Source of the DNA: Mucilaginibacter myungsuensis
GTDB lineage: Bacteria > Bacteroidota > Bacteroidia > Sphingobacteriales > Sphingobacteriaceae
DNA: 64,000 nt
Direction of reading: 5' to 3'
NCBI RefSeq assembly: GCF_015222005.1
Contig: NZ_JADFFL010000001.1
Coordinates: forward strand, 1 to 64,000
Numbering within the stretch: position 1 is the stretch's first letter; each line of letters opens with the position of its first letter. The notes beneath the pieces were generated by a model that did not search any database, was not told the origin of the DNA, and saw only the letters and a list, made by a program, of their open reading frames with translations. The position numbers were made by a program, and so were the translations under genes. Shown here piece by piece: positions 16,956-25,111 of this stretch.

Positions 16956-17363
16956 TTAGCGCATTACGGTTTCGATAATAATTTCGCCGGTGAGCATTTT
17001 GTGTACAGGGCAAACATCGGCAATTTGGTGCAAGCGTTGTATTTGTTCGTCACTCACCTCGCCCTTAACACTTACATAGCTTTTTATAAAAGTGCCTTTT
17101 CCAATAGTGTACAGCTCCTGGTCGATGGTAACCTCGTCCACTATCCACATCTTGCGTTTAATGTACATTTGCAACGTTATGGCTGTGCAACTGCTTAGGC
17201 TGGCCAGCAACAATTCCTTAGGTGTCATACCGGTATCCGAGCCTTCGTGGTTCTCCGGCTCGTCGGCAATAATGGCGTGTTTGCCGCTGGTAATTACCGT
17301 TTGATACTGGCTTTTGCTAATTATTGACCGTGCTGTGGCAATAGCATTTTCAGGTGCTGTCAT
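16956..17363 (-). CDS. OsmC/Ohr-family peroxiredoxin-like protein
   Basis: 135 aa from the ATG at 17363. The longer frame to 17423 would overlap the upstream gene and adds nothing conserved. Key features are the cysteine in LASLSSCTAITLQMY at the start of the central helix and the second cysteine in IADVCPVHKML, the pair that reduces organic or lipid hydroperoxides in OsmC and Ohr. It is cytoplasmic. It lies 23 nt after the small membrane protein gene at 17387-17800 and 54 nt before the GAF gene, all on the minus strand. A second, distinct OsmC protein is encoded at 30463-30894. Confidence 0.88.
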   Translation of the reverse strand: MTAPENAIATARSIISKSQYQTVITSGKHAIIADEPENHEGSDTGMTPKELLLASLSSCTAITLQMYIKRKMWIVDEVTIDQELYTIGKGTFIKSYVSVKGEVSDEQIQRLHQIADVCPVHKMLTGEIIIETVMR

Positions 17364-17386
17364 GATGTCAGAGAAAGTAGATGAAA

Positions 17387-17800
17387 TTAGTGTTGTTCTT
17401 CGCTGATGTTCAGCAACGACCAATTCTTCATTTCGTTTTGCTTGCCGCCTTTGTATTCCATCAACACTTTAAAGCTAACACTTTTTTTGGTACCACCATC
17501 ATCTTCCAGTTCCGCAGCGGTGCGTACAATGTAAATTGAATCACTTTTTTTACCTATCTGGAAACCATCGGCAGGAAAATCAACGTTGGGGGACCGCACG
17601 GTAGAGCGGATCATATCCTGCGATACGCTGTAAGCATCTTCGTTAGTAGGCAGGCCGGTAGCGCTAAATGAGTTACCACCGTTCATGGCGAATTTTATCA
17701 CGATAAAAAGGAAGATCATACCAAGGAACATCAAAAGAAGTAATACATTACGGGTAGACTTCTTTTTTTGATCCTTACTCTCAAGGTAACTTTTCGCCAT
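17387..17800 (-). CDS. Single-span membrane protein, unknown function
   Basis: 137 aa. A basic N-terminus (KSYLESKDQKKKSTRN) precedes one membrane span (about 19-39, VLLLLMFLGMIFLFIVIKFA). The remainder, about 95 residues, is soluble and probably periplasmic, with alternating beta strands (SIYIVRTAAEL, SFKVLMEYKGG, WSLLNI). The family is not recognised. It has its own good promoter at 17825-17855 and leads into osmC 23 nt downstream. It could anchor or regulate something at the membrane, but nothing in the sequence says what. Confidence 0.6.
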   Translation of the reverse strand: MAKSYLESKDQKKKSTRNVLLLLMFLGMIFLFIVIKFAMNGGNSFSATGLPTNEDAYSVSQDMIRSTVRSPNVDFPADGFQIGKKSDSIYIVRTAAELEDDGGTKKSVSFKVLMEYKGGKQNEMKNWSLLNISEEQH

Positions 17801-17824
17801 CGTTAAGTTTAATTAATTAGAAAA

Positions 17825-17855
17825 CAAATATACTAATAACGAAATATATCTTCAA
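17825..17855 (-). promoter_or_regulatory. Promoter of the 17800-14544 gene group
   Basis: The minus strand reads TTG (17855-17853), 20 nt, then TATATTTG (17832-17825), an exact consensus. The -33 element overlaps the last codon of the PorP/SprF gene. The predicted start is near 17820, with a leader of about 20 nt. Confidence 0.75.
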
Positions 17856-18889
17856 TAAAATTCGTAGCACCTTCTGGCGCCTTCAAACCGGTGATACTCC
17901 CCAAAGCGATTGTTCAATGGCGTCTCGTAAGAAAAACTGCCCTCGGTAGTACCGCTGGTGTTACCATATGATAATTTAGATGACGGCGCATCATGGCTAA
18001 GGCCGAAGCGTAATTTTTCGCCCGTGTCCCTGTTAGAGAAAATATCAAAGATCAGTGAGAAGACGATAGCACTCGGCCGACCAGCCTCTCCGCCGCTGCG
18101 ATAATAAACTCCGGCGTTTACCGAACGGCGTTTGTATTGGATACCAGCGCTGACCGAATTGAGGTTATATTGTTTGTAATATACTACTGACGGGATGAAG
18201 TAAGACTTATCCCCGTCATCAATATTTTCCCATTTATTCAGGTCCCACATGTAACTCAGGTGACCGGTTATCCGGCGCGGCAACAAAGCCGATGCCCCGG
18301 TGAACGATTCGTTCGGTTTGTTTAAGTGTTGCACCGCGCCGCCGATCATCAGGTTACCGGCTACCAAGTTGATGCCTGCACCTGTATCGAAATAGAACTT
18401 ATTATTAAACACAGGCATTTCGGCGGCGGACACCCTTGACGGATCGAAGCCTAAACGATTGTCTATTTGATCACTGAACACCAGGTTGTTATAATCGATA
18501 CTGCGGTTGGTAACGCCCGCCTGTATGCCGAACGACAATACATAGTCTGACGAGCCAACGCTGTACGAATATATCCCCGATAAGTTGTTTTTATTAAGAT
18601 AAGCAGGCCCTTCGGTACCACGGGTGAAAAGCAGGCCTATACCGCCGCCAAACTGCGGTACGTTATAGTCTATAGAAGCGCTGAAGTATTTAGGCCCGTT
18701 ACCAAGGCTGGTCCATTGGTTGCGGTAGATCATGTTCATACGCAGGTCACCTTCAAACTGGCCGTTAAGTGCCGGATTAAGGTACACCGGCGAATTAAAG
18801 AATTGCGAGTATTGATGATCCTGAGCTTTGGCGATAGAGATACCCAAAGCCAGCACACATGTTAAAATTATTCTTACTATTCCTTTCAT
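17852..18889 (-). CDS. PorP/SprF-family type IX secretion outer-membrane protein
   Basis: 345 aa from the ATG at 18889; a GTG one codon upstream is the only alternative. Signal peptide to AKAQ, then the family hallmark DHQYSQFFNSPVYLNPALNGQFEGDLRMNMIYRNQW. The rest alternates like a 14-strand FadL-type barrel, with many YxxG and aromatic strand ends. In Flavobacterium, SprF is needed to secrete or attach the adhesin SprB; proteins of this family usually sit beside one substrate with a type B C-terminal domain. That is exactly the arrangement here: the 2019-aa gene ends 10 nt upstream on the same strand. Role: outer-membrane anchor or export partner of that protein. Confidence 0.92.
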   Translation of the reverse strand: MKGIVRIILTCVLALGISIAKAQDHQYSQFFNSPVYLNPALNGQFEGDLRMNMIYRNQWTSLGNGPKYFSASIDYNVPQFGGGIGLLFTRGTEGPAYLNKNNLSGIYSYSVGSSDYVLSFGIQAGVTNRSIDYNNLVFSDQIDNRLGFDPSRVSAAEMPVFNNKFYFDTGAGINLVAGNLMIGGAVQHLNKPNESFTGASALLPRRITGHLSYMWDLNKWENIDDGDKSYFIPSVVYYKQYNLNSVSAGIQYKRRSVNAGVYYRSGGEAGRPSAIVFSLIFDIFSNRDTGEKLRFGLSHDAPSSKLSYGNTSGTTEGSFSYETPLNNRFGEYHRFEGARRCYEFY

Positions 18890-18899
18890 CACTATACCC

Positions 18900-21800
18900 T
18901 TATCTAATTAGGTTTAACGTACCTGCCCGTTTCGGACTACCATTCCTAAAGACCATCCCTTTCCAATCCGTACCGTTAATAAATGTTGCTGATATTTCCC
19001 AGGCATAAGCTCCTTGCTGAGCATCCGCGCCTTTAAATGTGCCGTCCCAAAACTCTATTGGTTCGCCTTTCTCGTTCAGCTTGGTGGTCTCGAATACCAT
19101 TTGGCCCCAAATATTGAATATCCGCATGGCGAAAGTTTTAAGTCCGGACCCCTTGACCGTGAATTTCCTCAGCTCCTGCGATAAGCTGGATGGCATAAAG
19201 GCATTCGGCACAAATAACTGGCCCGGCACGCCTTTAACTTGTACGGTATAGGTCTTGCCGTCGGTACAGCCAAATTGCGAATAGGTGGTCAGTTTTACCA
19301 CATATCTGCCGGTATCGGCATAGGTATGGCTTGGGTTCTGTAATGTAGATGTTGTCTTATCACCAAACTCCCAAAACCAGCTTACGGGTGCCAATTTGCT
19401 TTTATCCTGAAAATTAAAGGTGTAGTTAGGTATCTCGGTGACTAAACCTTGCGACGCGGTGAAATCACTTTGCGGCGGCAGGTTCACTTTGATCATTTCA
19501 ACTTTAGTTTCTGTTTGCATACAACCAAAACTGCTGCGTGCCGTAAGCTTGACATTGTATGGCGCAGTGCGGGCCGCATAGGTATGGGTCGGGTTTACCG
19601 CCGTCGAGAGCGGGCTGCCGTCACCAAAATCCCAAACGTATGATATGGACGAATTGGCCAAAGCCGGAGTGGTGTTGGTAAACTTTACCGTTAGTTCGGT
19701 ACAACCTGTAGTAACGTCGGCCGTAAAATTCGGCGCAGATAAAGGATAAACGATGATCTGCGTTTTTGCAGACTCTATACCGGTGCTACAGTTACTGAAT
19801 ACGCCAATGCTAACATAATATGTACCTGGGGTTAAAAAAGTTTTAGGTTGCGGGTCCAAACCGTTATTCAATATCGGTTCGATTAGCTTGTGGTTGGCAT
19901 CGTAAATATTATAAACGTATTGCCTGCCACCCGTAGAAAGATTATGAAAATTCACTTCGAATGGCGCACAGCCCGCTACCAAACCACCCGGTGTAGTTGG
20001 GGTAACGGTCATCTTAGCTTGTATGCCCGACGGCGTGATGGTGATTGGATAAACGATGCTTCGATTAGTCGCTCCGCACAGGCCGGCAGCCTCCATATAA
20101 ACAGTATATCTTTTTTGTACCGAGGTGGCGGCAATGGCATTAAAGGTCACATCCGACTTATCCGTCCTGGTGATGCGTTCGGCCAGTACATTATTCTCGT
20201 CAAACAAGTAATAATCGTATCTGGTATTAGTGCCCAGGGTTAAATTCTTTACGGTAATGGCGTAAGGCGCGCAACCCGTCAGCGGTCCCGGGTCAATGAT
20301 CGGAGCCGGTTTAGCCGGATATACGGTAACTATCTTACTGTCTGTAGTTGGCGAACAGCCGTTCGCGATCAGTTTGATCGTGTAGGTAATATCCCTGCCA
20401 TTAGGATCAGGCTGGAAAGTGTGGGCAGGTGGGGTAGGGCCGTTGTAAACAGGGCTGCCGTCGCCAAAGTCCCAGGTAAAACTACCGCCGGCAATAGGAG
20501 TAGAGGTGTTGGTGAAATTAACCGCCAATGGACCGCAGCCTGTGGTTTTATCTATAGTAAAAGCTGCGGTAGATTGTATCGTAGTCGAAAAATCTAACGA
20601 GAAACTGGCATCCGGGCAACCAAGTGTACTGGTGATCACCAATTTAATATTCACCGTTTGGCCTTGCCCGGTTATGGTATAGCCCGGGAAAAGCAGCCCG
20701 GTACCGATCTGTACATTATTAGCGAACCAGGTGTAGGTTTGTGCATTGTTATCCGGCGTGGCCTTAACGATCAGCGAACTGATATTGAAAGGTGCACAAT
20801 CTGCCTGTTTGGTAGCTGTAAAATTGGCCACCAATGGCAGGGTTACGTTAATAGTAAGCGGGGCACTGGTGCTGGCTAATGCACCGCTGCACAAAGTGGT
20901 CCTTACAGATCGCCTGTAAACCACATTGGCGGTCAATACTCCGGGCTGATAGTCTTTCCCTGTCGCGTTAGCGATAGTGGTAAAATTAACGCCATCAGTA
21001 CTTTGTTGCCAGGTATAAAAGTAAATGCCGTCGCCGCCTGTCGGGGTACTACCGGTGATCAGTGCCGCAGTAGTGTTGTAGCAAACAGGGTTTACCGTGG
21101 TGCTGATGCTGTTGTTAGCCAAAGCCACCTGGGTGTTTATGGTAATGCTATTGCTGACAACGCTACAAGTATTCAGGTTTGAAAATACCGTACGGCGGTA
21201 CTCTGTATTTTGCAAAGGCATTACCGTAATGTTTTGCCCGGTCTGCCCGTTAATGGTAACCCAGCTTGTGCCACCGTTAACGCTGCTTTCCCAAATATAA
21301 GTGTACGGCGGTGTCCCTCCGGATGGCGTGCTACCGCCAATGGTGACAGATGTACCCGCGCATATCGTTGTGTTTCCGGTATAGCTGATGGTATTGGTCA
21401 TCAGCGATTGGTTGGTGATCACCACATCGTCAAACAAATTACCGCAAGGCGGCTGGCCCATTATGGTCCATGTAAAAGTATATGTTTGGCCGCCTGTTAA
21501 TCCTGTTACGGTAGTATTGGGTGATGTTGGATCAGTGATGGTCACCCCGGCGGTCGGGCCTGCTTTTTGGGTCCACATCCCTGTCGATGCGCCCGGGCTA
21601 TTGCCTTGAAGGGTTACCGTGTTTTGGTTACAGAGTGTTTGGTCGGCACCTGCGTTCGGTACTACGGTAGGCGGGTTTACGGTGATGACCACCTGTGCCG
21701 AGTTAGCTATCGCACAACTACCGTTTTGTACTACCGCCCTAAAAGCGGTGGTTTGGGTAAGGCTGTTGTAAGCGTAAGATGGGTTGGTATTATTACCGGC

Positions 21801-24800
21801 AATGGTTTGCCAGGTAACGCCGTTATCTGTTGACTGTTGCCAGGCCATTACACTGCCCACATGGCCGGATAGTGTAATGGTGCCGTTGCTGTTGTAACAT
21901 ATGGTTGTATTTGCCGACGATGCAGTACCACCTACCGACGGTAAATTATTGGTCAGTTGGAAACTCGCGTCATTTGATGAGCAAGCGGTAGATATCGTCC
22001 AGGTGAACTGATAAATCGTGCCCGCTACTAAACCGCTAACCGTACTGGCAGCATTGGTCGCATCACTAAAGGTTACGGTCTTTCCGCTGGTCTCGGTCCA
22101 CCGGCCGGCACCAACTATAGGGTTTGTGCCATTCAGTTGATAGGATGTTACATCGCACACGGCAACGGTAGGTTGGCTAAATACGGGTTGCGTTGGCTGT
22201 GGTTCAACGGTTACGTCAACAGTTGCAGGATCACCGGGGCAACCACTGGCACTGATCGGGGTGACGGTATATCTGACTACGGCTTGTGTAGTGCCTGTGT
22301 TTGTTAAAATATCATTGATGCCGGCGGTGTTAATGGCGGGGAATTGTCCGCCGTTACCACTAACTGTTCCGCTGATCACGGCCGATGTCCAGCTGTATCG
22401 CATCGCCGGGTTCAATGTGATACCTGCAGGTCTGCCACTGCAAATACCCAGGTTGCTTAGCGTTAATACCGGCTTTGGATCCACAGTGACCGTTAAGGTG
22501 AACGGCTTACCCGGGCAACCGTTAGCCGTTGGCGTAATAGTGTAGGTGACCGTCCCTGTATTTATTGGATCTGAGTTGGTCAGCAGATCATTGATGCTAT
22601 TTCCTGTGCCACCGCCGGCAAAACCGGTAATATTGGTCGTCCCTGTCGCCGTCCATACAAAAGTACTTGCCGGATCGATTGCGGTGATATTGTAATTAAG
22701 CGTATTGCCCGAACATAATGCCAAAGTTGCAGCCGAGGTTACCACCGGTGTCGGCGTAACGTTCAGCGTCATGGCTTGTATAATGGTGCTGCAAGCGCCG
22801 ATCAGGTTGGTTCGAACGGTAAGTGTCAGCCGCACCGGGCCACCTCGTTTATCGTTAGTACCTAAATTATAAGTTGGTGTAAGTGATGAATTGCCATTAA
22901 CAAAAGTACCATCGCCATTGGTAGACCATTGGTAAGATACCACGCTGGCCATATCGCTAATGCTACCGGCCAAAACAAAGCTACCTGCTGATGCACAAAC
23001 CGTTGCATCCGCCCCGGCGCTAACGGCCGGTGCCTGCTGTATATTGATCACCTGCGAAGCAGTTGGGCTCCCGCAGCTATTAGTATGCCTTACAGTGACG
23101 GTGTAATTGCCAAACCCCGGAAAACTGATCTGCGGGTACTGGCTATTAGCGTTGGTGCCGTTAATAAACGTAGGTGCACCTGCGCCGGCAGGGGGTGTTA
23201 CGGTCCACTGATAGGTAGCAGCCGCCGGATCGCCCGATCCCGAATAAGTAACCCTTGTAGAACTGCCCGCGGTATTACCAAAAGTCAACACCTGCGGACC
23301 GCAAAAAGCAACGTTGGCCGATAATGCAACGGTAGGATTGGCATCTATAATGACCGGGAGCGTTTTGGTATATGTGCGACCGCAGGCATCGGGCATAGTA
23401 AGTGTTAGTGTGTATCTGCCGGCTGTAACAAAAACAAATTTTGGTTCGGCGCTTTGCAGGGTGGTACCACCGCTTGTGGTAACAGGTACAGCGCCCGCAG
23501 GTGCGGTTACGGTCCAGTTAAATACAGGGGCCGAGCACAAGTTATCAGTGATCGATGTATTTGTAATAGTTACCCCCGGCGATGCGCAAACTTGCGGTGC
23601 TGACAGCGTAAAATCGGGCTTGGGCGGGTCTTGCACACAAATGGTGTAAGTGGCATCCTCGACCGGGCAGATAGGGTTGGGGTTATTAAGTAAAGCCAGC
23701 TTGATAACGTGGTTACCCGGAGTTAAATTGGCAGTAAAGATAGTGCCCCTGGCTACATTAAGTGCTCTCACGGTACCATCTACAGACCAGGCGTATCTGG
23801 CACCGGCAAAGTCCTGGCAATTGCCGGCAATACTGTTAGGGTCTTCGCCGGGGTATGATGTATTGGTGAAACTTACTGCACCTGTACAGGTGACCGGCCC
23901 CGGAGGAGTTATCCGGTTAATAGGCGCTAATGATACCGTAGCGTAAGTTAAAGCGGGCGTACCCACGTTATTACAGAACGGGCTGGTTGGTTGTATCTTG
24001 ATCTCGAACTTATTATTTTGACCCGGAGCCGGTAAGTTTCCGCAAGACGATCGGGTGAAAGTATGCGCGATGATACCACCACTGGCCTCTAATTCGGATA
24101 TATTATATAAAGTACCAGCTGTTCCATCGCCCCAGGTTACCAAGTATCTATTGCCCGGATAATTGGTTTTAAGGATACTCACGTCAACCTTATAACTTAG
24201 TATAGCTGTCGCCCCTTGCGACGGTAAACAGGTAGCTGTTGGCCCAGCCGAACCAATGTTGTTATTTACCGTGCTATTTAAAATAGTATATGCCCGGGTG
24301 CCGCTAACCAAACCGTTGCCGGCCCTTACTATGGCAGTGAAATTAGTTTTGGTTGTTGTGCTGAACGAACCCGTAAGCGAAGCGATACCGACATTAGCTG
24401 TGGCGCCGGTCTCATCCACAACGGTGACCGCCCCCGTTGTACCTGCTGTTGAGGTAGAACGAAAATCGAATCTGAAATTGTCTTGTGATGAAGTACAGCT
24501 CCCATACACAGCATCGTCTATCACCGGTAAGGAGTTTGTGGGCTCGATCCCTGCCTTGATAGCAGCACCGCCAGCCACAGCAAAAGGGGCCGACTCCCCA
24601 ATAATTGCACCCGGATTTGACGAAGATGTTATTTTTACTTTATAACCTGCTCCCGGCAAGGTGCTGAGCGGTATAACAGCATTAATATAAGTAATATAAA
24701 ATGCCGGAACAGTAGCGATAGGGGTAGCAGGGTAAACGCCCGCCGCGTTAGATAAGAAGAGACTAAAAGTGTTATCCTGGGCGATGAAATTACCGCCGGT

Positions 24801-24959
24801 ATTAGTAATGCGAACTGGTACGCCGATGCTTGAACCGGGTGAATAAACGATAGAGTTATCGAAATTTGTTACCGCTATAGTTTGAGAAAAAGCGCGTTGG
24901 CCAAAAGTGACCAGGCACAATACAATTAACAAAAATATCCCAGGGTATATTTTCTTCAT
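18900..24959 (-). CDS. Giant secreted PKD/Ig-repeat adhesin with gliding-motility (T9SS type B) C-terminal domain
   Basis: 2019 aa from the ATG at 24959; the open frame to 25007 runs into the promoter. Signal peptide MKKIYPGIFLLIVLCLVTFGQRAFSQ. About 1900 residues of repeated Ig-like and PKD domains follow, with PKD cores such as FTWDFGDGSP, YVWDFGDGSP and FWEFGDKTTS near the end and SDC-rich ornamental repeats earlier. The final 95 residues (LFVPNAFMPSS ... MRIFNIWGQMVFET ... FWDGTFKGADAQQGAYAW) are the gliding-motility-associated C-terminal domain, the type B sorting signal of type IX secretion. It is translated just before PorP/SprF. A surface or extracellular adhesive filament is the likely role; whether the cell glides is unknown. 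Confidence 0.9.
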   Translation of the reverse strand: MKKIYPGIFLLIVLCLVTFGQRAFSQTIAVTNFDNSIVYSPGSSIGVPVRITNTGGNFIAQDNTFSLFLSNAAGVYPATPIATVPAFYITYINAVIPLSTLPGAGYKVKITSSSNPGAIIGESAPFAVAGGAAIKAGIEPTNSLPVIDDAVYGSCTSSQDNFRFDFRSTSTAGTTGAVTVVDETGATANVGIASLTGSFSTTTKTNFTAIVRAGNGLVSGTRAYTILNSTVNNNIGSAGPTATCLPSQGATAILSYKVDVSILKTNYPGNRYLVTWGDGTAGTLYNISELEASGGIIAHTFTRSSCGNLPAPGQNNKFEIKIQPTSPFCNNVGTPALTYATVSLAPINRITPPGPVTCTGAVSFTNTSYPGEDPNSIAGNCQDFAGARYAWSVDGTVRALNVARGTIFTANLTPGNHVIKLALLNNPNPICPVEDATYTICVQDPPKPDFTLSAPQVCASPGVTITNTSITDNLCSAPVFNWTVTAPAGAVPVTTSGGTTLQSAEPKFVFVTAGRYTLTLTMPDACGRTYTKTLPVIIDANPTVALSANVAFCGPQVLTFGNTAGSSTRVTYSGSGDPAAATYQWTVTPPAGAGAPTFINGTNANSQYPQISFPGFGNYTVTVRHTNSCGSPTASQVINIQQAPAVSAGADATVCASAGSFVLAGSISDMASVVSYQWSTNGDGTFVNGNSSLTPTYNLGTNDKRGGPVRLTLTVRTNLIGACSTIIQAMTLNVTPTPVVTSAATLALCSGNTLNYNITAIDPASTFVWTATGTTNITGFAGGGTGNSINDLLTNSDPINTGTVTYTITPTANGCPGKPFTLTVTVDPKPVLTLSNLGICSGRPAGITLNPAMRYSWTSAVISGTVSGNGGQFPAINTAGINDILTNTGTTQAVVRYTVTPISASGCPGDPATVDVTVEPQPTQPVFSQPTVAVCDVTSYQLNGTNPIVGAGRWTETSGKTVTFSDATNAASTVSGLVAGTIYQFTWTISTACSSNDASFQLTNNLPSVGGTASSANTTICYNSNGTITLSGHVGSVMAWQQSTDNGVTWQTIAGNNTNPSYAYNSLTQTTAFRAVVQNGSCAIANSAQVVITVNPPTVVPNAGADQTLCNQNTVTLQGNSPGASTGMWTQKAGPTAGVTITDPTSPNTTVTGLTGGQTYTFTWTIMGQPPCGNLFDDVVITNQSLMTNTISYTGNTTICAGTSVTIGGSTPSGGTPPYTYIWESSVNGGTSWVTINGQTGQNITVMPLQNTEYRRTVFSNLNTCSVVSNSITINTQVALANNSISTTVNPVCYNTTAALITGSTPTGGDGIYFYTWQQSTDGVNFTTIANATGKDYQPGVLTANVVYRRSVRTTLCSGALASTSAPLTINVTLPLVANFTATKQADCAPFNISSLIVKATPDNNAQTYTWFANNVQIGTGLLFPGYTITGQGQTVNIKLVITSTLGCPDASFSLDFSTTIQSTAAFTIDKTTGCGPLAVNFTNTSTPIAGGSFTWDFGDGSPVYNGPTPPAHTFQPDPNGRDITYTIKLIANGCSPTTDSKIVTVYPAKPAPIIDPGPLTGCAPYAITVKNLTLGTNTRYDYYLFDENNVLAERITRTDKSDVTFNAIAATSVQKRYTVYMEAAGLCGATNRSIVYPITITPSGIQAKMTVTPTTPGGLVAGCAPFEVNFHNLSTGGRQYVYNIYDANHKLIEPILNNGLDPQPKTFLTPGTYYVSIGVFSNCSTGIESAKTQIIVYPLSAPNFTADVTTGCTELTVKFTNTTPALANSSISYVWDFGDGSPLSTAVNPTHTYAARTAPYNVKLTARSSFGCMQTETKVEMIKVNLPPQSDFTASQGLVTEIPNYTFNFQDKSKLAPVSWFWEFGDKTTSTLQNPSHTYADTGRYVVKLTTYSQFGCTDGKTYTVQVKGVPGQLFVPNAFMPSSLSQELRKFTVKGSGLKTFAMRIFNIWGQMVFETTKLNEKGEPIEFWDGTFKGADAQQGAYAWEISATFINGTDWKGMVFRNGSPKRAGTLNLIR

Positions 24960-25000
24960 ACGCACGCCATCAATAGTCTTAATTAGAGTAACAAAGATAG

Positions 25001-25031
25001 CAAACATATTGCCAACTATCTAATAATACAA
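25001..25031 (-). promoter_or_regulatory. Promoter of the adhesin-PorP operon
   Basis: The minus strand reads TTG (25031-25029), 20 nt, TATGTTTG (25008-25001), an exact consensus, giving a leader of about 37 nt to the ATG at 24959. A second TAnnTTTG (TATCTTTG) starts 13 nt nearer the gene but lacks a spaced TTG. A perfect inverted repeat begins 2 nt beyond the -33 element. Confidence 0.7.
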
Positions 25032-25033
25032 CA

Positions 25034-25066
25034 GTTAGCGTATTAAGATATAGTTAATACGCTAAC
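25034..25066. repeat. Perfect 13-bp inverted repeat upstream of the adhesin promoter
   Basis: Arms GTTAGCGTATTAA (25034-25046) and TTAATACGCTAAC (25054-25066) flank a 7-nt loop. It lies 45 nt past the stop of the S9 peptidase gene (same strand). There is no following T run, so it is a poor terminator; the position right behind the -33 box suits an operator for the adhesin operon. Either role is inference. Confidence 0.6.
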
Positions 25067-25111
25067 CATTGTACGAAAAATAGCCGAAAATAGTTAAGGC
25101 GGGATATCTTA

